A stretch of DNA of 28,324 bases. Source: a virus. Made by a program: the position numbers and the translations under genes. The DNA is taken from positions 1 to 28,324 of the IMG/VR virus record IMGVR_UViG_3300008108_000618, one strand, 5' to 3'. Position 1 is the stretch's first letter. The number at the start of each line of letters is the position of its first letter. Shown piece after piece: positions 1 to 5,527 of this stretch. The notes below the pieces were generated by a model. The model saw only the letters and a list, made by a program, of their open reading frames with translations. It made no database searches and was not told the DNA's origin.

Positions 1-4
1 CGTG

Positions 5-397
5 TCATTTGATTTGATTTTGTTTTTTAAAATATTCGTCAATTACTGATTTGCAGTGATCAAAGCCACATCCAAAGATGGCCGCATAACCCAGCCGTTT
101 CAATTCCTCCAAAGATTTCAATTGCTCCTGAACGTGCTGGTCATTCCTAAAATGTCCCGATTTTGTCAATATTTGAGACAGATCTTTTTTAATCTCAATA
201 ATCAGTCCATGATAGCTTTTGTTCGGGTGCATGATAATAAGGTCAGGTATCTTATAACCCTTGCACCGGATGGACTTTAATGCCTTTGCCATACCGATAC
301 TTACCCGCACCCCTGAGCTATCAGACGTATAAATCACCTTTGGATATTGAAGGTTAAGATATCTACACACCTGTGAGTGTATCTGCTTTTCGGTCAT
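5..397 (-). CDS. VRR-NUC domain nuclease
   Basis: A 130-residue protein matching the small phage VRR-NUC nucleases (PD-(D/E)xK fold), a family that includes structure-specific and Holliday-junction nucleases. The core is visible: an N-terminal helix with Glu/Gln (EKQIHSQV), a PDLII motif at about residues 51-55, an EIKK motif at about 68-71 (the ExK of the active site) and a downstream QEQL helix around 90. The length is typical of a stand-alone VRR-NUC domain. Its start lies inside the 3' end of the upstream DnaA-like gene (35-bp overlap), so the two are probably co-translated. With an ERF recombinase in the same operon, processing of recombination or replication intermediates is the likely role, but the substrate is inferred. 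The stop codon falls at the left edge of the window, so the protein is complete. Confidence 0.8.
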   Translation of the reverse strand: MTEKQIHSQVCRYLNLQYPKVIYTSDSSGVRVSIGMAKALKSIRCKGYKIPDLIIMHPNKSYHGLIIEIKKDLSQILTKSGHFRNDQHVQEQLKSLEELKRLGYAAIFGCGFDHCKSVIDEYFKKQNQIK

Positions 398-806
398 CTG
401 TTAGTCTTGTTCTTCCCGGAACAAACGGAGTGATTTTGTAATCTTTAAAATAATGGATAATAGTCGTATGGTCACGGTTTAAAAACTTACCCAATTTTTT
501 AAAGCTGGCATTGTGGATTAATCTCATGTGCCTGCAAAAGTGTACGCGAGCCATCACGTAGATATGGTATCGCTCTTTGCATTTGAGATTATCGATCGTA
601 ATGCCATATATCTGACAGATATCTTCAGCATTGGATAAAAGCATTTCATCGGATACGAAGCCGCCTACACGGTATGCCCTTACCTTGTCTTTCAGGTAGG
701 CATCTTCATATTCCTGCAGAATATCTACAAGAACATTATAAGCGGCCGGGATTAACGTGACATCCAACAATCCACTGATTCTTTTTATTAATTGGTTTCT
801 GGTCAT
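363..806 (-). CDS. Stand-alone DnaA domain IV-like DNA-binding protein
   Basis: A 147-residue protein without Walker motifs. Residues of about 80-120 resemble the DnaA C-terminal domain (domain IV): an 'R..HIYVMARVHFCRHM' helix followed by LGKFLNRDHTTIIHYF. The latter matches the DnaA signature (LG..F..RDHTTV.HA) that contacts DnaA boxes. Full-length DnaA is about 450 residues, so this is only the DNA-binding part plus an unrelated N-terminal helical region. It ends inside the nuclease gene and begins 3 bp after the upstream gene's stop. By family logic it should recognise a DnaA-box-like sequence, in the phage replication origin, in the host oriC region, or as a transcription regulator. The sequence does not distinguish these options. 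Confidence 0.75.
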   Translation of the reverse strand: MTRNQLIKRISGLLDVTLIPAAYNVLVDILQEYEDAYLKDKVRAYRVGGFVSDEMLLSNAEDICQIYGITIDNLKCKERYHIYVMARVHFCRHMRLIHNASFKKLGKFLNRDHTTIIHYFKDYKITPFVPGRTRLTDDRKADTLTGV

Positions 807-808
807 GA

Positions 809-1057
809 TTAGAAGGGTAAGTCGGTTTTATCGTCAAAGACGGTTTTAGGTTTGTTATCGTAAACATTATCTTTTTTCATCGGCTCACTTATCTTGATGC
901 TGATAAACTTACCCGATTTGCCTTCACGTATCCAGCCGGCAATGTCTTTTTCTTTGCCTTCGATGTTTACTTTGCCTTTGTAGTCAGGAGCTTTTTCGTT
1001 CCCTTTTTTGTCGTTTTTAAACAGAACTCCGCTGTTTGTGTTGTCGTAGTTTGACAT
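809..1057 (-). CDS. Small DUF736-like protein with SSB-type acidic C-terminal tail
   Basis: An 82-residue protein of a type common in phages and mobile elements of Bacteroidota. The N-terminus (NTNSGVLFKND) is followed by a compact beta-rich stretch with AGWIREGKSGKFISIKI, similar to DUF736-like proteins. The chain ends in an acidic, flexible tail finishing in DLPF, which closely resembles the C-terminal tip of bacterial SSB (DDDIPF/DDLPF) used to recruit repair and replication proteins. No OB-fold can be confirmed by eye. It lies directly upstream of the DnaA-like gene in the replication/recombination operon. I infer a role at single-stranded DNA, either binding it or mimicking the SSB tail. 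The biochemical function is not established. Confidence 0.6.
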   Translation of the reverse strand: MSNYDNTNSGVLFKNDKKGNEKAPDYKGKVNIEGKEKDIAGWIREGKSGKFISIKISEPMKKDNVYDNKPKTVFDDKTDLPF

Positions 1058-1075
1058 TTTGATTTGATTTATTGG

Positions 1076-1393
1076 TTAATTAAAAAATTTACTAATGAAT
1101 GATTTTTTCTCTTGTTCTTTAGTTTTTTGTTTCGTTTCTAATTCATTAATTCTCAGTAATGCTTTTTCTAGAGCATCTTTATATTGTGTTAATTCTTCCT
1201 TTGATTGATTAGGTAAGCTTTCGCTCTTTTGATTAATCTTTTGATTTATCTTAGAAAAACTTTCTTCAGAAATTTCTTTTCTTTTATTATTTATTTTTTC
1301 AATCATTTCAAGGTTAGGAGGATTTCCTTTCCATATTATTTTTCCGTTTTTCATTTCACTTAAAAGTCCACATATCTGGATTTGTGGTTTCAT
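1076..1393 (-). CDS. Hypothetical coiled-coil protein
   Basis: A 105-residue protein of unknown function. The first 30 residues include a short hydrophobic strand (IQICGLLSEM) and a GKIIWKGNPPN turn. From about residue 35 to the end it is Lys/Glu/Gln-rich and predicted helical, with a heptad-like stretch around residues 65-95 (ALEKALLRINELETKQKTKE) and a basic hydrophobic end (FISKFFN). It overlaps the upstream gene's 3' end by 38 bp and is AT-rich like its neighbours. No catalytic motif is seen. It is probably a real gene because of its operon position and continuous coding, but function cannot be assigned. Confidence 0.5.
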   Translation of the reverse strand: MKPQIQICGLLSEMKNGKIIWKGNPPNLEMIEKINNKRKEISEESFSKINQKINQKSESLPNQSKEELTQYKDALEKALLRINELETKQKTKEQEKKSFISKFFN

Positions 1394-1655
1394 TCCAATA
1401 TTTACTTTGTTTCTCTATCTCATCATCTGATATTTCTGGTATAACCATAGATTTAGATGCTTCTACTAATGCTTTTACAATCACTTTATCTACATAATCA
1501 GCCGTGTCTTCAGCACCATCTAATGTTCTTTTAATAATTTCTGCATTCTCCATTTGTTTAGCTTGTTCAAATGCTTCTTTTAATTCTTTAAAAAAATGAA
1601 TATTGAACGTTGCCATTTTATTTTCTAACCATTCTACTGCTGTTTGTTGTGCCAT
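1356..1655 (-). CDS. Hypothetical early phage protein (TAVEWLE family)
   Basis: A protein of about 99 residues; I chose the internal ATG at 1655 because the family typically begins MxQQTAVEWLE. An in-frame ATG at 1688 would add 11 basic residues that look like upstream-frame read-through. The sequence is mainly alpha-helical (HFFKELKEAFEQAKQME), a pattern frequent in small early proteins of Bacteroidota phages and prophages. The C-terminal half has an acidic segment (ISDDEIEKQSKYW). The start overlaps the preceding gene by 22 bp, indicating translational coupling. Function is unknown and no DNA-binding or catalytic motif is evident. Confidence 0.6.
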   Translation of the reverse strand: MAQQTAVEWLENKMATFNIHFFKELKEAFEQAKQMENAEIIKRTLDGAEDTADYVDKVIVKALVEASKSMVIPEISDDEIEKQSKYWNETTNPDMWTFK

Positions 1656-1858
1656 AACTTTTCTATTTCTTGTTTTACTTCTTGCCAATAATTTACCAAT
1701 GGGTTAATATCATTACTCAATACCTCTATTATCTCATCCACTGCAATTAAAGCACATTGTTTGGATTCAAATTCATTCATTGCACTTGTACCTTCTCTGT
1801 CAAGAACTTTTATATGAAACTTATTTACTAACTCTTTTGCTTTTTGTTTTGGTGTCAT
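1634..1858 (-). CDS. Hypothetical early phage protein (MTPKQKAKELVNKF family)
   Basis: A 74-residue protein with the arrangement MTPKQKAKELVNKF, then KQCALIAVDEIIEVL, then YWQEVKQEIEKL, often seen in small conserved proteins of Bacteroidota phages and prophages. It is predicted all-helical, with no cofactor or nuclease motif. It overlaps the following gene in the operon and is preceded by another small AT-rich gene. The co-occurrence of this gene with the TAVEWLE-type gene next to it is itself a recurring phage arrangement, from memory of such genomes. Function is unknown. Confidence 0.65.
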   Translation of the reverse strand: MTPKQKAKELVNKFHIKVLDREGTSAMNEFESKQCALIAVDEIIEVLSNDINPLVNYWQEVKQEIEKLWHNKQQ

Positions 1859-1869
1859 AACTATTTATT

Positions 1870-2082
1870 TTATAATTGTTTTAGTAGATTTAGTGTTGTT
1901 CTTAATTCTTTTTCATCAAGACAAACAGCAATTTGTCTGTGCATAGGAATCCAAAAACATCTATAATTTTGTACTATTACATAACCAATATAGTTTCTAC
2001 CTCTACAAGAATACAGTTTTTTATAATAAGTGTAATTTAAGTCTTCAAATCCACGTTTAAAAAAATTTAATAGTTTTTTCAT
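1870..2082 (-). CDS. Hypothetical small basic protein
   Basis: A 70-residue basic protein rich in Tyr, Lys and Arg, with no recognised family. It starts MKKLLNFFKRGF, has a central aromatic segment (NYIGYVIVQNYRCFWIPMH) that could form a beta-hairpin, and ends in a short helix (KELRTTLNLLKQL). It has no clear signal peptide or membrane segment. It lies immediately downstream, on the transcribed strand, of the two tRNA-like elements and is the first clear gene after them. Its position within the early operon suggests expression early in infection. It could be a host-takeover factor, but that is only inference from size and position. Confidence 0.45.
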   Translation of the reverse strand: MKKLLNFFKRGFEDLNYTYYKKLYSCRGRNYIGYVIVQNYRCFWIPMHRQIAVCLDEKELRTTLNLLKQL

Positions 2083-2098
2083 TGTTTATAAATTTAGT

Positions 2099-2185
2099 AG
2101 TCAGGACAGGATTCGAACCTGTATAAACCAGTTGTTGCTGATTGCTTTCCTATTGATTACGTCTAATCAATTTCGCCACCTGACT
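2099..2185 (-). tRNA. tRNA-like element 1 (type II length, anticodon unresolved)
   Basis: An 87-nt segment with strong tRNA hallmarks on the minus strand. It has a perfect 7-bp acceptor stem (AGTCAGG/CCTGACT), followed by TGGCG and an AATTGATTAGACG D-arm reminiscent of tRNA-Leu, and a perfect T-arm (ACAGG-TTCGAAT-CCTGT). The length fits a long-variable-arm tRNA. I cannot draw a standard 5-bp anticodon stem with a 7-nt loop. Instead a 7-bp hairpin (ATTGATT/AATCAAT) occupies the D-to-anticodon region, and the GG normally in the D-loop is missing. A CAG/CTG pair could form a short variable arm. The discriminator would be A, and CCA is not encoded. It may be a degenerate or atypical tRNA, or a tRNA mimic. 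Confidence 0.45.
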
Positions 2186-2245
2186 ATTTTGCTTGTCTTT
2201 CCAAGCTGTCATTCCTATATTTTGTTAAGGATGGAACACCCTTGC

Positions 2246-2332
2246 AGTCAGGACAGGATTCGAACCTGTATCAATGATGTGTTTTGCTTCCACCACATTA
2301 CCACGAATTGACTCCAATTCCGCCACCTGACT
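2246..2332 (-). tRNA. tRNA-like element 2 (type II length, anticodon unresolved)
   Basis: A second 87-nt element, 147 bp from the first, with the same acceptor stem, the same TGGCG start and the same T-arm. The D-loop retains AATTGG, as in tRNA-Leu or tRNA-Ser. The middle differs almost completely from element 1. It can form a GAATTG/CAATTC hairpin and then an ATGTG/CACAT hairpin with a 12-nt loop, neither of which is a canonical anticodon arm. The discriminator would be G, and CCA is not encoded. Conserved ends with a changed middle suggest tandem duplication followed by divergence. Function as an aminoacylatable tRNA is unproven. Confidence 0.45.
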
Positions 2333-2383
2333 ATGATTTATTAAGTAATTTAATTAAGTATACAAACAAAATTTTGCTTGTTG

Positions 2384-2592
2384 TTATTTATTTTTTAATT
2401 GTTCTCTATACCATTTAGCACCTGCTTTCCATGCTAATATAAATCAAAATGTCTTAATGCATCTCCTAATTGATTGCCAAGGTCATGATATCGTATTATG
2501 TTATGTAACGAATATTCCTCTTTACCTTGTTGTGATTTGCAGTAAATATCATATACTGCTGCTGCTACCTTGTAGATTGTAATTTTTGCCAT
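2384..2592 (-). pseudogene. Small phage gene broken by an apparent frameshift
   Basis: From an ATG at 2592 an open frame of 52 codons runs to a TAG at 2434-2436 (begins MAKITIYKVAAAVYDIY, ends GDALRHFDLY). Immediately past that point, in another frame, the sequence continues as LAWKAGAKWYREQLKNK and stops at 2384. The second piece has no start codon of its own and resembles the C-terminal ends (AGAKWYREQL) of small conserved proteins of Bacteroidota phages. Joined, the two halves would give a protein of about 68 residues. The break lies near T-rich bases at about 2440. It is either a real inactivating indel, a sequencing or assembly error, or, less likely, programmed frameshifting, since I see no slippery heptamer. 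Without this gene, 2333-2603 would be an unusually long non-coding gap. Confidence 0.55.
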
Positions 2593-2603
2593 GTTTGTTT
2601 TAA

Positions 2604-2984
2604 TTATTGATTATAAAAATTGATTGACTGCATTTCAGTTTTCAGGGCGGATAGAATCGACCTTATAAGGTCAAGCTGATGCGTAGCGGCTGCATTAGTA
2701 CGGTCTGCCAGTTCAAAGTTATATTCCTGATCGGCTACGGATGCGGTAACATATTCTTTGAAGTTAGCAGGTGTTAATCTGTGGTTCTCCATCATTAACT
2801 TATCAATGGTTTCTTTTTTCCTTTGCAGTAAATCACGCTTCGCCTGTGCCTTTGCAAGTCCGGTATAAGCTATCCATCCGGCCAACTTTGCACCGTACTC
2901 AGTACAAGCCGCAATGCTTTCCAACGTTTGCGGGGTTACGGCCTGAAGCTGTGTATTGATTTCGGTAATGCTTAACTGATTCAT
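2604..2984 (-). CDS. Hypothetical helical protein in the recombination operon
   Basis: A 126-residue protein, predicted almost entirely alpha-helical, with repeated Ala/Leu-rich stretches (AGWIAYTGLAKAQAKRDLLQRKKETIDKLM) and a C-terminal helix (HQLDLIRSILSALKTEM) likely to pack as a coiled coil. I do not recognise a named family. The start codon overlaps the upstream gene's stop as ATGA, so the two are translationally coupled. Together with the upstream 160-residue gene it sits directly downstream of the ERF annealing protein. This placement suggests an accessory role in recombination, such as mediator or loader, by position only. Confidence 0.55.
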   Translation of the reverse strand: MNQLSITEINTQLQAVTPQTLESIAACTEYGAKLAGWIAYTGLAKAQAKRDLLQRKKETIDKLMMENHRLTPANFKEYVTASVADQEYNFELADRTNAAATHQLDLIRSILSALKTEMQSINFYNQ

Positions 2985-3463
2985 TTTAATGTTACTGCTA
3001 TTGATGTGGTGGATGTTTTTACCGGAGGATACATTTTAATGACCTCACCTGAATCGGCATTGACTACCTCAATACCTTCGGCCGGCAATACCTTTAAATG
3101 AGCCTCAACTGCTTTCTGCTTATCCTTTAATTCAGTAATTTGATTTTCCAACATCTGCCAGTTCGGATCGCCACATTTAGAATAATCGTACTTAACGCCG
3201 GTCTCTTTGATTTCCATCTTTGATCCATTAAATTGAAAGGACTTACCATGCTTCATGCCTTCGGTTAATACGGCATCTTTATACCGGCTATTAGCCGTCA
3301 GCATCTTAATAAAGTCTTCCATTGCCTTTACCTGATAATGGATATCCAGCGGGTTAAGGTCACCGGCATCAATCGCTTCGACTATCTGAATAGCCAGTTC
3401 TTCCCGGTTTGCCTTATTTACGGCGAAGGCTGCCATGCTTTCTGTGGTTTGTAATTGTTGCAT
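2981..3463 (-). CDS. Conserved phage protein of unknown function next to ERF
   Basis: A 160-residue protein. A helical N-terminal half (EELAIQIVEAIDAGDLNPL, VKAMEDFIKMLTANSRYKDAVL) is followed by a short beta region with GKSFQFNGSKMEIKETGVKYDYSKCGDPNW. A helical coil (LENQITELKDKQKAVEAHLK) and a terminal beta segment (EGIEVVNADSGEVIKMYPPVK) complete it. The KYDYSKCGDPxW block followed by a coiled coil recurs in proteins beside annealing recombinases in Bacteroidota phages, from memory. The arrangement is loosely like Gp157-type phage proteins, but I cannot confirm membership. It is coupled to the downstream gene through an ATGA overlap and begins 10 bp after the ERF stop. Confidence 0.6.
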   Translation of the reverse strand: MQQLQTTESMAAFAVNKANREELAIQIVEAIDAGDLNPLDIHYQVKAMEDFIKMLTANSRYKDAVLTEGMKHGKSFQFNGSKMEIKETGVKYDYSKCGDPNWQMLENQITELKDKQKAVEAHLKVLPAEGIEVVNADSGEVIKMYPPVKTSTTSIAVTLK

Positions 3464-3473
3464 AATTATTGGT

Positions 3474-4022
3474 TTATTGGTTTGTGATTTCGTTAATACG
3501 TTTCTCTATTTTGATAAGGTCGGCCATTGCGGATGCGTCATTAATTGACCTTTGAGCGGATGCGCGTTTCATGGCATCGGTAATATCCTGACATTTAAGA
3601 ATCAGTTTGCTTTTATAGTCCGTTAAGTCCTCTTTGCCATGTGTATTGGTAGCGTCTGCATCCTTACTGTCATCCAGTAGAAATAATCCCGATAAGGCAT
3701 ACTTCCGTGCATATGATGAAGATGCACCAAAGCATTGAGCCGCTGACATTCCTTTTGTATTTAAGTCTACACCTGCCTGAGCAGTTACCTTTATACCATC
3801 TTTGAAATCTGGGAATAATAATGTTGCGGTAGTTTCTATAAATATAACTGAGCCAACCTCTTTAATCTCATCAGATAATTTTAATACGCATTCGTATTTT
3901 TTAAGTAAAGGTTTAAGAGCCTCCAGAATTTCCTCTGCGTTTCTGTAATAATATTTACCAAAAGAATTAAATTGACCTTTAGGTACTTTTAAATCAGATT
4001 GTATTTGTATTAATTGTTTCAT
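3474..4022 (-). CDS. erf: ERF family single-strand annealing recombinase
   Basis: A 182-residue protein of the ERF superfamily, which anneals complementary single strands during phage recombination. Features seen: an N-terminal basic region, FGKYYYRNAEEILEALKPLL, a beta-rich central part, and the family hallmark near residues 95-125, GASSSYARKYALSGLFLLDD followed by SKDADA. The start at 4022 lies inside the 3' end of the homing endonuclease gene (29-bp overlap). The 5' half is AT-rich with AT-biased codons, whereas the 3' third (from about codon 110) is richer in GC, like the downstream genes. A decayed second copy of the first about 35 codons lies upstream of the endonuclease (4711-4814). 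The complete protein appears functional. The mosaic composition suggests that its 5' part was replaced together with the endonuclease. Confidence 0.85.
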   Translation of the reverse strand: MKQLIQIQSDLKVPKGQFNSFGKYYYRNAEEILEALKPLLKKYECVLKLSDEIKEVGSVIFIETTATLLFPDFKDGIKVTAQAGVDLNTKGMSAAQCFGASSSYARKYALSGLFLLDDSKDADATNTHGKEDLTDYKSKLILKCQDITDAMKRASAQRSINDASAMADLIKIEKRINEITNQ

Positions 4023-4710
4023 AATATTTAAAGTTTGTTTTATTTGGGTTTTTGTTTTGTAACATTGCTCTTAATGTAGAATAATTCATGTTTAGCAATA
4101 TTGCAACTTCTTTAGCGCAATCATATATTTCTCCAGTTTTAATATTTATTACTTTTTTTGCTTTATTATTTTTCCCTAATAATTGCATACCCTTTATTTT
4201 ATCTGATATAATTTTTCGTGTTTCTTCAGTATGTTTTTTACCTTTAAAATATGCATTGCCATAAGCGGGATTATCTTTCCCATATTTAATTCTTTTTTTA
4301 ATATGCTCAGGAGATTGTTTTTTGCCTTTAATATAACTTAATAATTTATCTTTTTGTTCTTTGGATAACTTTTTACCTTTATGAATTTTTGACATTTTTA
4401 ATAAAGTTTCTTTTGAAAAAGATTTTATTTTATCTCCTTTCAATGGTATTTTTAAATTAAGATTATATCTATGTAATACATTATGTTTTATGCACCAATA
4501 CCTTTCCTTTTCTAATAAATTGTCTTTATTGCATAGCTCAAGTATTATAAACCTATGGTTCTTGTAACCATATTTATTTATTGAATTTCTAATTTTATGC
4601 TGCTCCTTAATTCTCAGGTATTTGTATTGTTTAATTCTTCTTTCAATATTTATTGAACTCCCAACATATTTGGCATTTACTGGATTTATTATCATGTAAA
4701 CTCCTACCAT
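3994..4710 (-). mobile_element. GIY-YIG homing endonuclease (NUMOD3 and C-terminal HTH)
   Basis: A 238-residue GIY-YIG endonuclease. The catalytic domain begins at the N-terminus: GVY (residues 3-5), YVG (15-17), the catalytic Arg in INIERRIKQY, and the catalytic Glu in LLEKERYWCIKH. Several NUMOD3-like DNA-binding motifs follow (SKETLLKMSKIHKGKK, SKEQKDKLLSYIKGKK, TEETRKIISDKIKG). A C-terminal NUMOD1/IENR1-like helix-turn-helix comes last (INIKTGEIYDCAKEVAILLNMNYSTLRAML). Such enzymes cleave alleles lacking the insertion and spread by repair. The gene is much more AT-rich than its neighbours, a sign of transfer. It is flanked on both sides by ERF 5' coding sequence, which points to insertion into the annealing-protein gene. 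It is free-standing: no intron or intein features are seen, and both ERF copies carry their own start codon. Confidence 0.85.
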
Positions 4711-4814
4711 ATCGCAAACTTAAGGATATATCTTCAGGTTTCCAAATAAACAAAGCTGTTGAATTGGTTTTTAGGAGCTTTCAGCTCCGATTGAATGTTA
4801 ATAAGCTGTTTCAT
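4711..4814 (-). pseudogene. Decayed 5' remnant of a second ERF gene
   Basis: An ATG at 4814 opens a frame reading MKQLINIQSELKAPKNQFNSF before stopping after 26 codons. This matches the start of the intact ERF protein (MKQLIQIQSDLKVPKGQFNSF) at 17 of 21 positions. Beyond the break, shifting frames restores WKPEDI and then LKFAI, corresponding to NAEEILEAL in the intact protein, so homology runs to about codon 35, right up to the endonuclease start. At the DNA level 9 of the 17 conserved residues use different codons, with the remnant GC-richer. Its start overlaps the upstream gene's end by 17 bp, the tight packing expected for the original ERF locus. I infer this is the original gene's 5' end, cut off by the endonuclease insertion. 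Confidence 0.75.
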
Positions 4815-5043
4815 TTGATATGTTTGAAAATTCTAAAATACCTGCTTTCTTACCTGCATAAAAGATATCGGTCATAAGATATGCAATACGTTCACTATCA
4901 AAAGAAAATCTCATCTTTTTGTAATCAGTATCAGTATTCTCAATTGAAATGATGGTAAAGGAATGTAACATATTCTTATCGGCAATATCCTGATATTCTT
5001 TTATGTTTTCAGGATGTGTAAGAATAAAATCAGTAATAATCAT
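4798..5043 (-). CDS. Hypothetical small early protein
   Basis: An 81-residue, slightly acidic protein with no family I recognise. It begins MIITDFILTHPENIKEYQDIADKN, has a beta-type centre (MLHSFTIISIENTDTDYKKMRFSF), and ends in a helix (SERIAYLMTDIFYAGKKAGILEF). There is no membrane segment. Its ATG overlaps the stop of the upstream 39-residue membrane protein gene as ATGA, and its 3' end overlaps the start codon of the decayed ERF copy. This indicates that it belonged to the same translationally coupled unit before the endonuclease arrived. Function is unknown. Confidence 0.55.
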   Translation of the reverse strand: MIITDFILTHPENIKEYQDIADKNMLHSFTIISIENTDTDYKKMRFSFDSERIAYLMTDIFYAGKKAGILEFSNISNETAY

Positions 5044-5159
5044 TTTTTACGTTTTAATGGGTGGCGCACCCGGTTATTGTTAATGTCGTTTAAATAATCC
5101 TGAAACTGAACTTCTATGGCGAAGAAGATAATCAGGGCAAATATGGCTATTATTATCAT
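5040..5159 (-). CDS. 39-residue single-pass membrane peptide
   Basis: A short open frame starting at the ATG at 5159: MIIIAIFALIIFFAIEVQFQ, then a polar segment and a basic C-terminus (HPLKRKK). The first 16 residues form a clear hydrophobic membrane segment, and the Lys/Arg tail predicts a cytoplasmic C-terminus. The stop overlaps the start of the next gene (ATGA), and the frame fills the otherwise empty 120 bp between neighbours, both of which support a real gene. Small membrane peptides in early phage operons can be exclusion or host-modulating factors. No specific role can be read from this sequence. Confidence 0.5.
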   Translation of the reverse strand: MIIIAIFALIIFFAIEVQFQDYLNDINNNRVRHPLKRKK

Positions 5160-5177
5160 ATCTCGTCTGTAAATAGG

Positions 5178-5465
5178 TTATAAAGTGAAAGCGAGATTAT
5201 CAATAAACATACGATCAAAAGTATCAGCATCATTGTTTTTCTCGTTTAATAGTGAAATAATAGCTTGTAACAGGTCATTGTATCTGGACTGATCAAATGT
5301 CATGGATTCAGCGCGGGGCATGGTAAATCCCTGATAAATCAATTTACCGGCAGGCGTTTCAGATACGTGAAGCGTGATGGATGGGTAAGTACCTTTGCCG
5401 TCAAAGGTTGGCCAGAATGTCTTTGCATCAGGGTAAAACTGAATGTCGAAAGTTTGAAGTTGCAT
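5178..5465 (-). CDS. Hypothetical protein, first gene of the early operon
   Basis: A 95-residue protein and the first gene after the candidate leftward promoter, so probably among the earliest expressed. The N-terminal half looks like a beta-sandwich fragment (LQTFDIQFYPDAKTFWPTF, YPSITLHVSETPAGKLIYQGF). The C-terminal half is helical (QSRYNDLLQAIISLLNEKN, FDRMFIDNLAF). There is no recognised domain, signal peptide or membrane segment. The leader between promoter and start codon is about 30 nt and A/T-rich, without a Shine-Dalgarno motif, as usual in Bacteroidota. Confidence 0.55.
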   Translation of the reverse strand: MQLQTFDIQFYPDAKTFWPTFDGKGTYPSITLHVSETPAGKLIYQGFTMPRAESMTFDQSRYNDLLQAIISLLNEKNNDADTFDRMFIDNLAFTL

Positions 5466-5495
5466 GGTTTTAGGTTTAATTGTGAATTAATAGTG

Positions 5496-5527
5496 TAAAG
5501 CTATACCATTGTTTTCAACATTCCAAA
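5496..5527 (-). promoter_or_regulatory. Candidate early promoter (Bacteroidota type)
   Basis: On the minus strand, TTTG (5524-5527) is followed after exactly 20 bp by TAGCTTTA (5496-5503). The Bacteroidota primary sigma-factor consensus is TTTG, about 19-21 bp, TAnnTTTG. The match is complete except for the final G. The start of the first early gene is about 30 bp downstream. The surrounding 115-bp region is the only intergenic space between the divergent early and late arms. Confidence 0.5.

Larger units (their letters stand above)
2099..2334 (-). repeat. 147-bp-spaced tandem repeat carrying the two tRNA-like elements
   Basis: A 26-nt identical direct repeat (2099-2124 and 2246-2271) covers the T-arm and 3' acceptor strand. 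A 14-nt identical repeat (2174-2187 and 2321-2334) covers the 5' acceptor strand. Both pairs have the same 147-bp spacing. Between the elements, at about 2191-2206, the minus strand can form a GCTTG-GAAAGA-CAAGC hairpin. The most economical explanation is a tandem duplication of one tRNA-like gene. Confidence 0.7.

Noticed and set aside
2099-2271. The 26-nt direct repeats as phage attachment sites
   Set aside because: Repeats also exist at the other ends of the elements with the same spacing, which fits duplication of a whole tRNA-like unit; no integrase is nearby.
3994-4814. Group I intron or intein carrying the endonuclease within erf
   Set aside because: Both flanking ERF pieces contain the same N-terminal codons with their own ATG, so simple splicing would not give a single protein; no intein motifs are present.
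4653-4877. Open frame on the plus strand across the endonuclease/ERF-remnant junction
   Set aside because: It is antisense to the decayed ERF copy and neighbouring genes, with no protein-like pattern.
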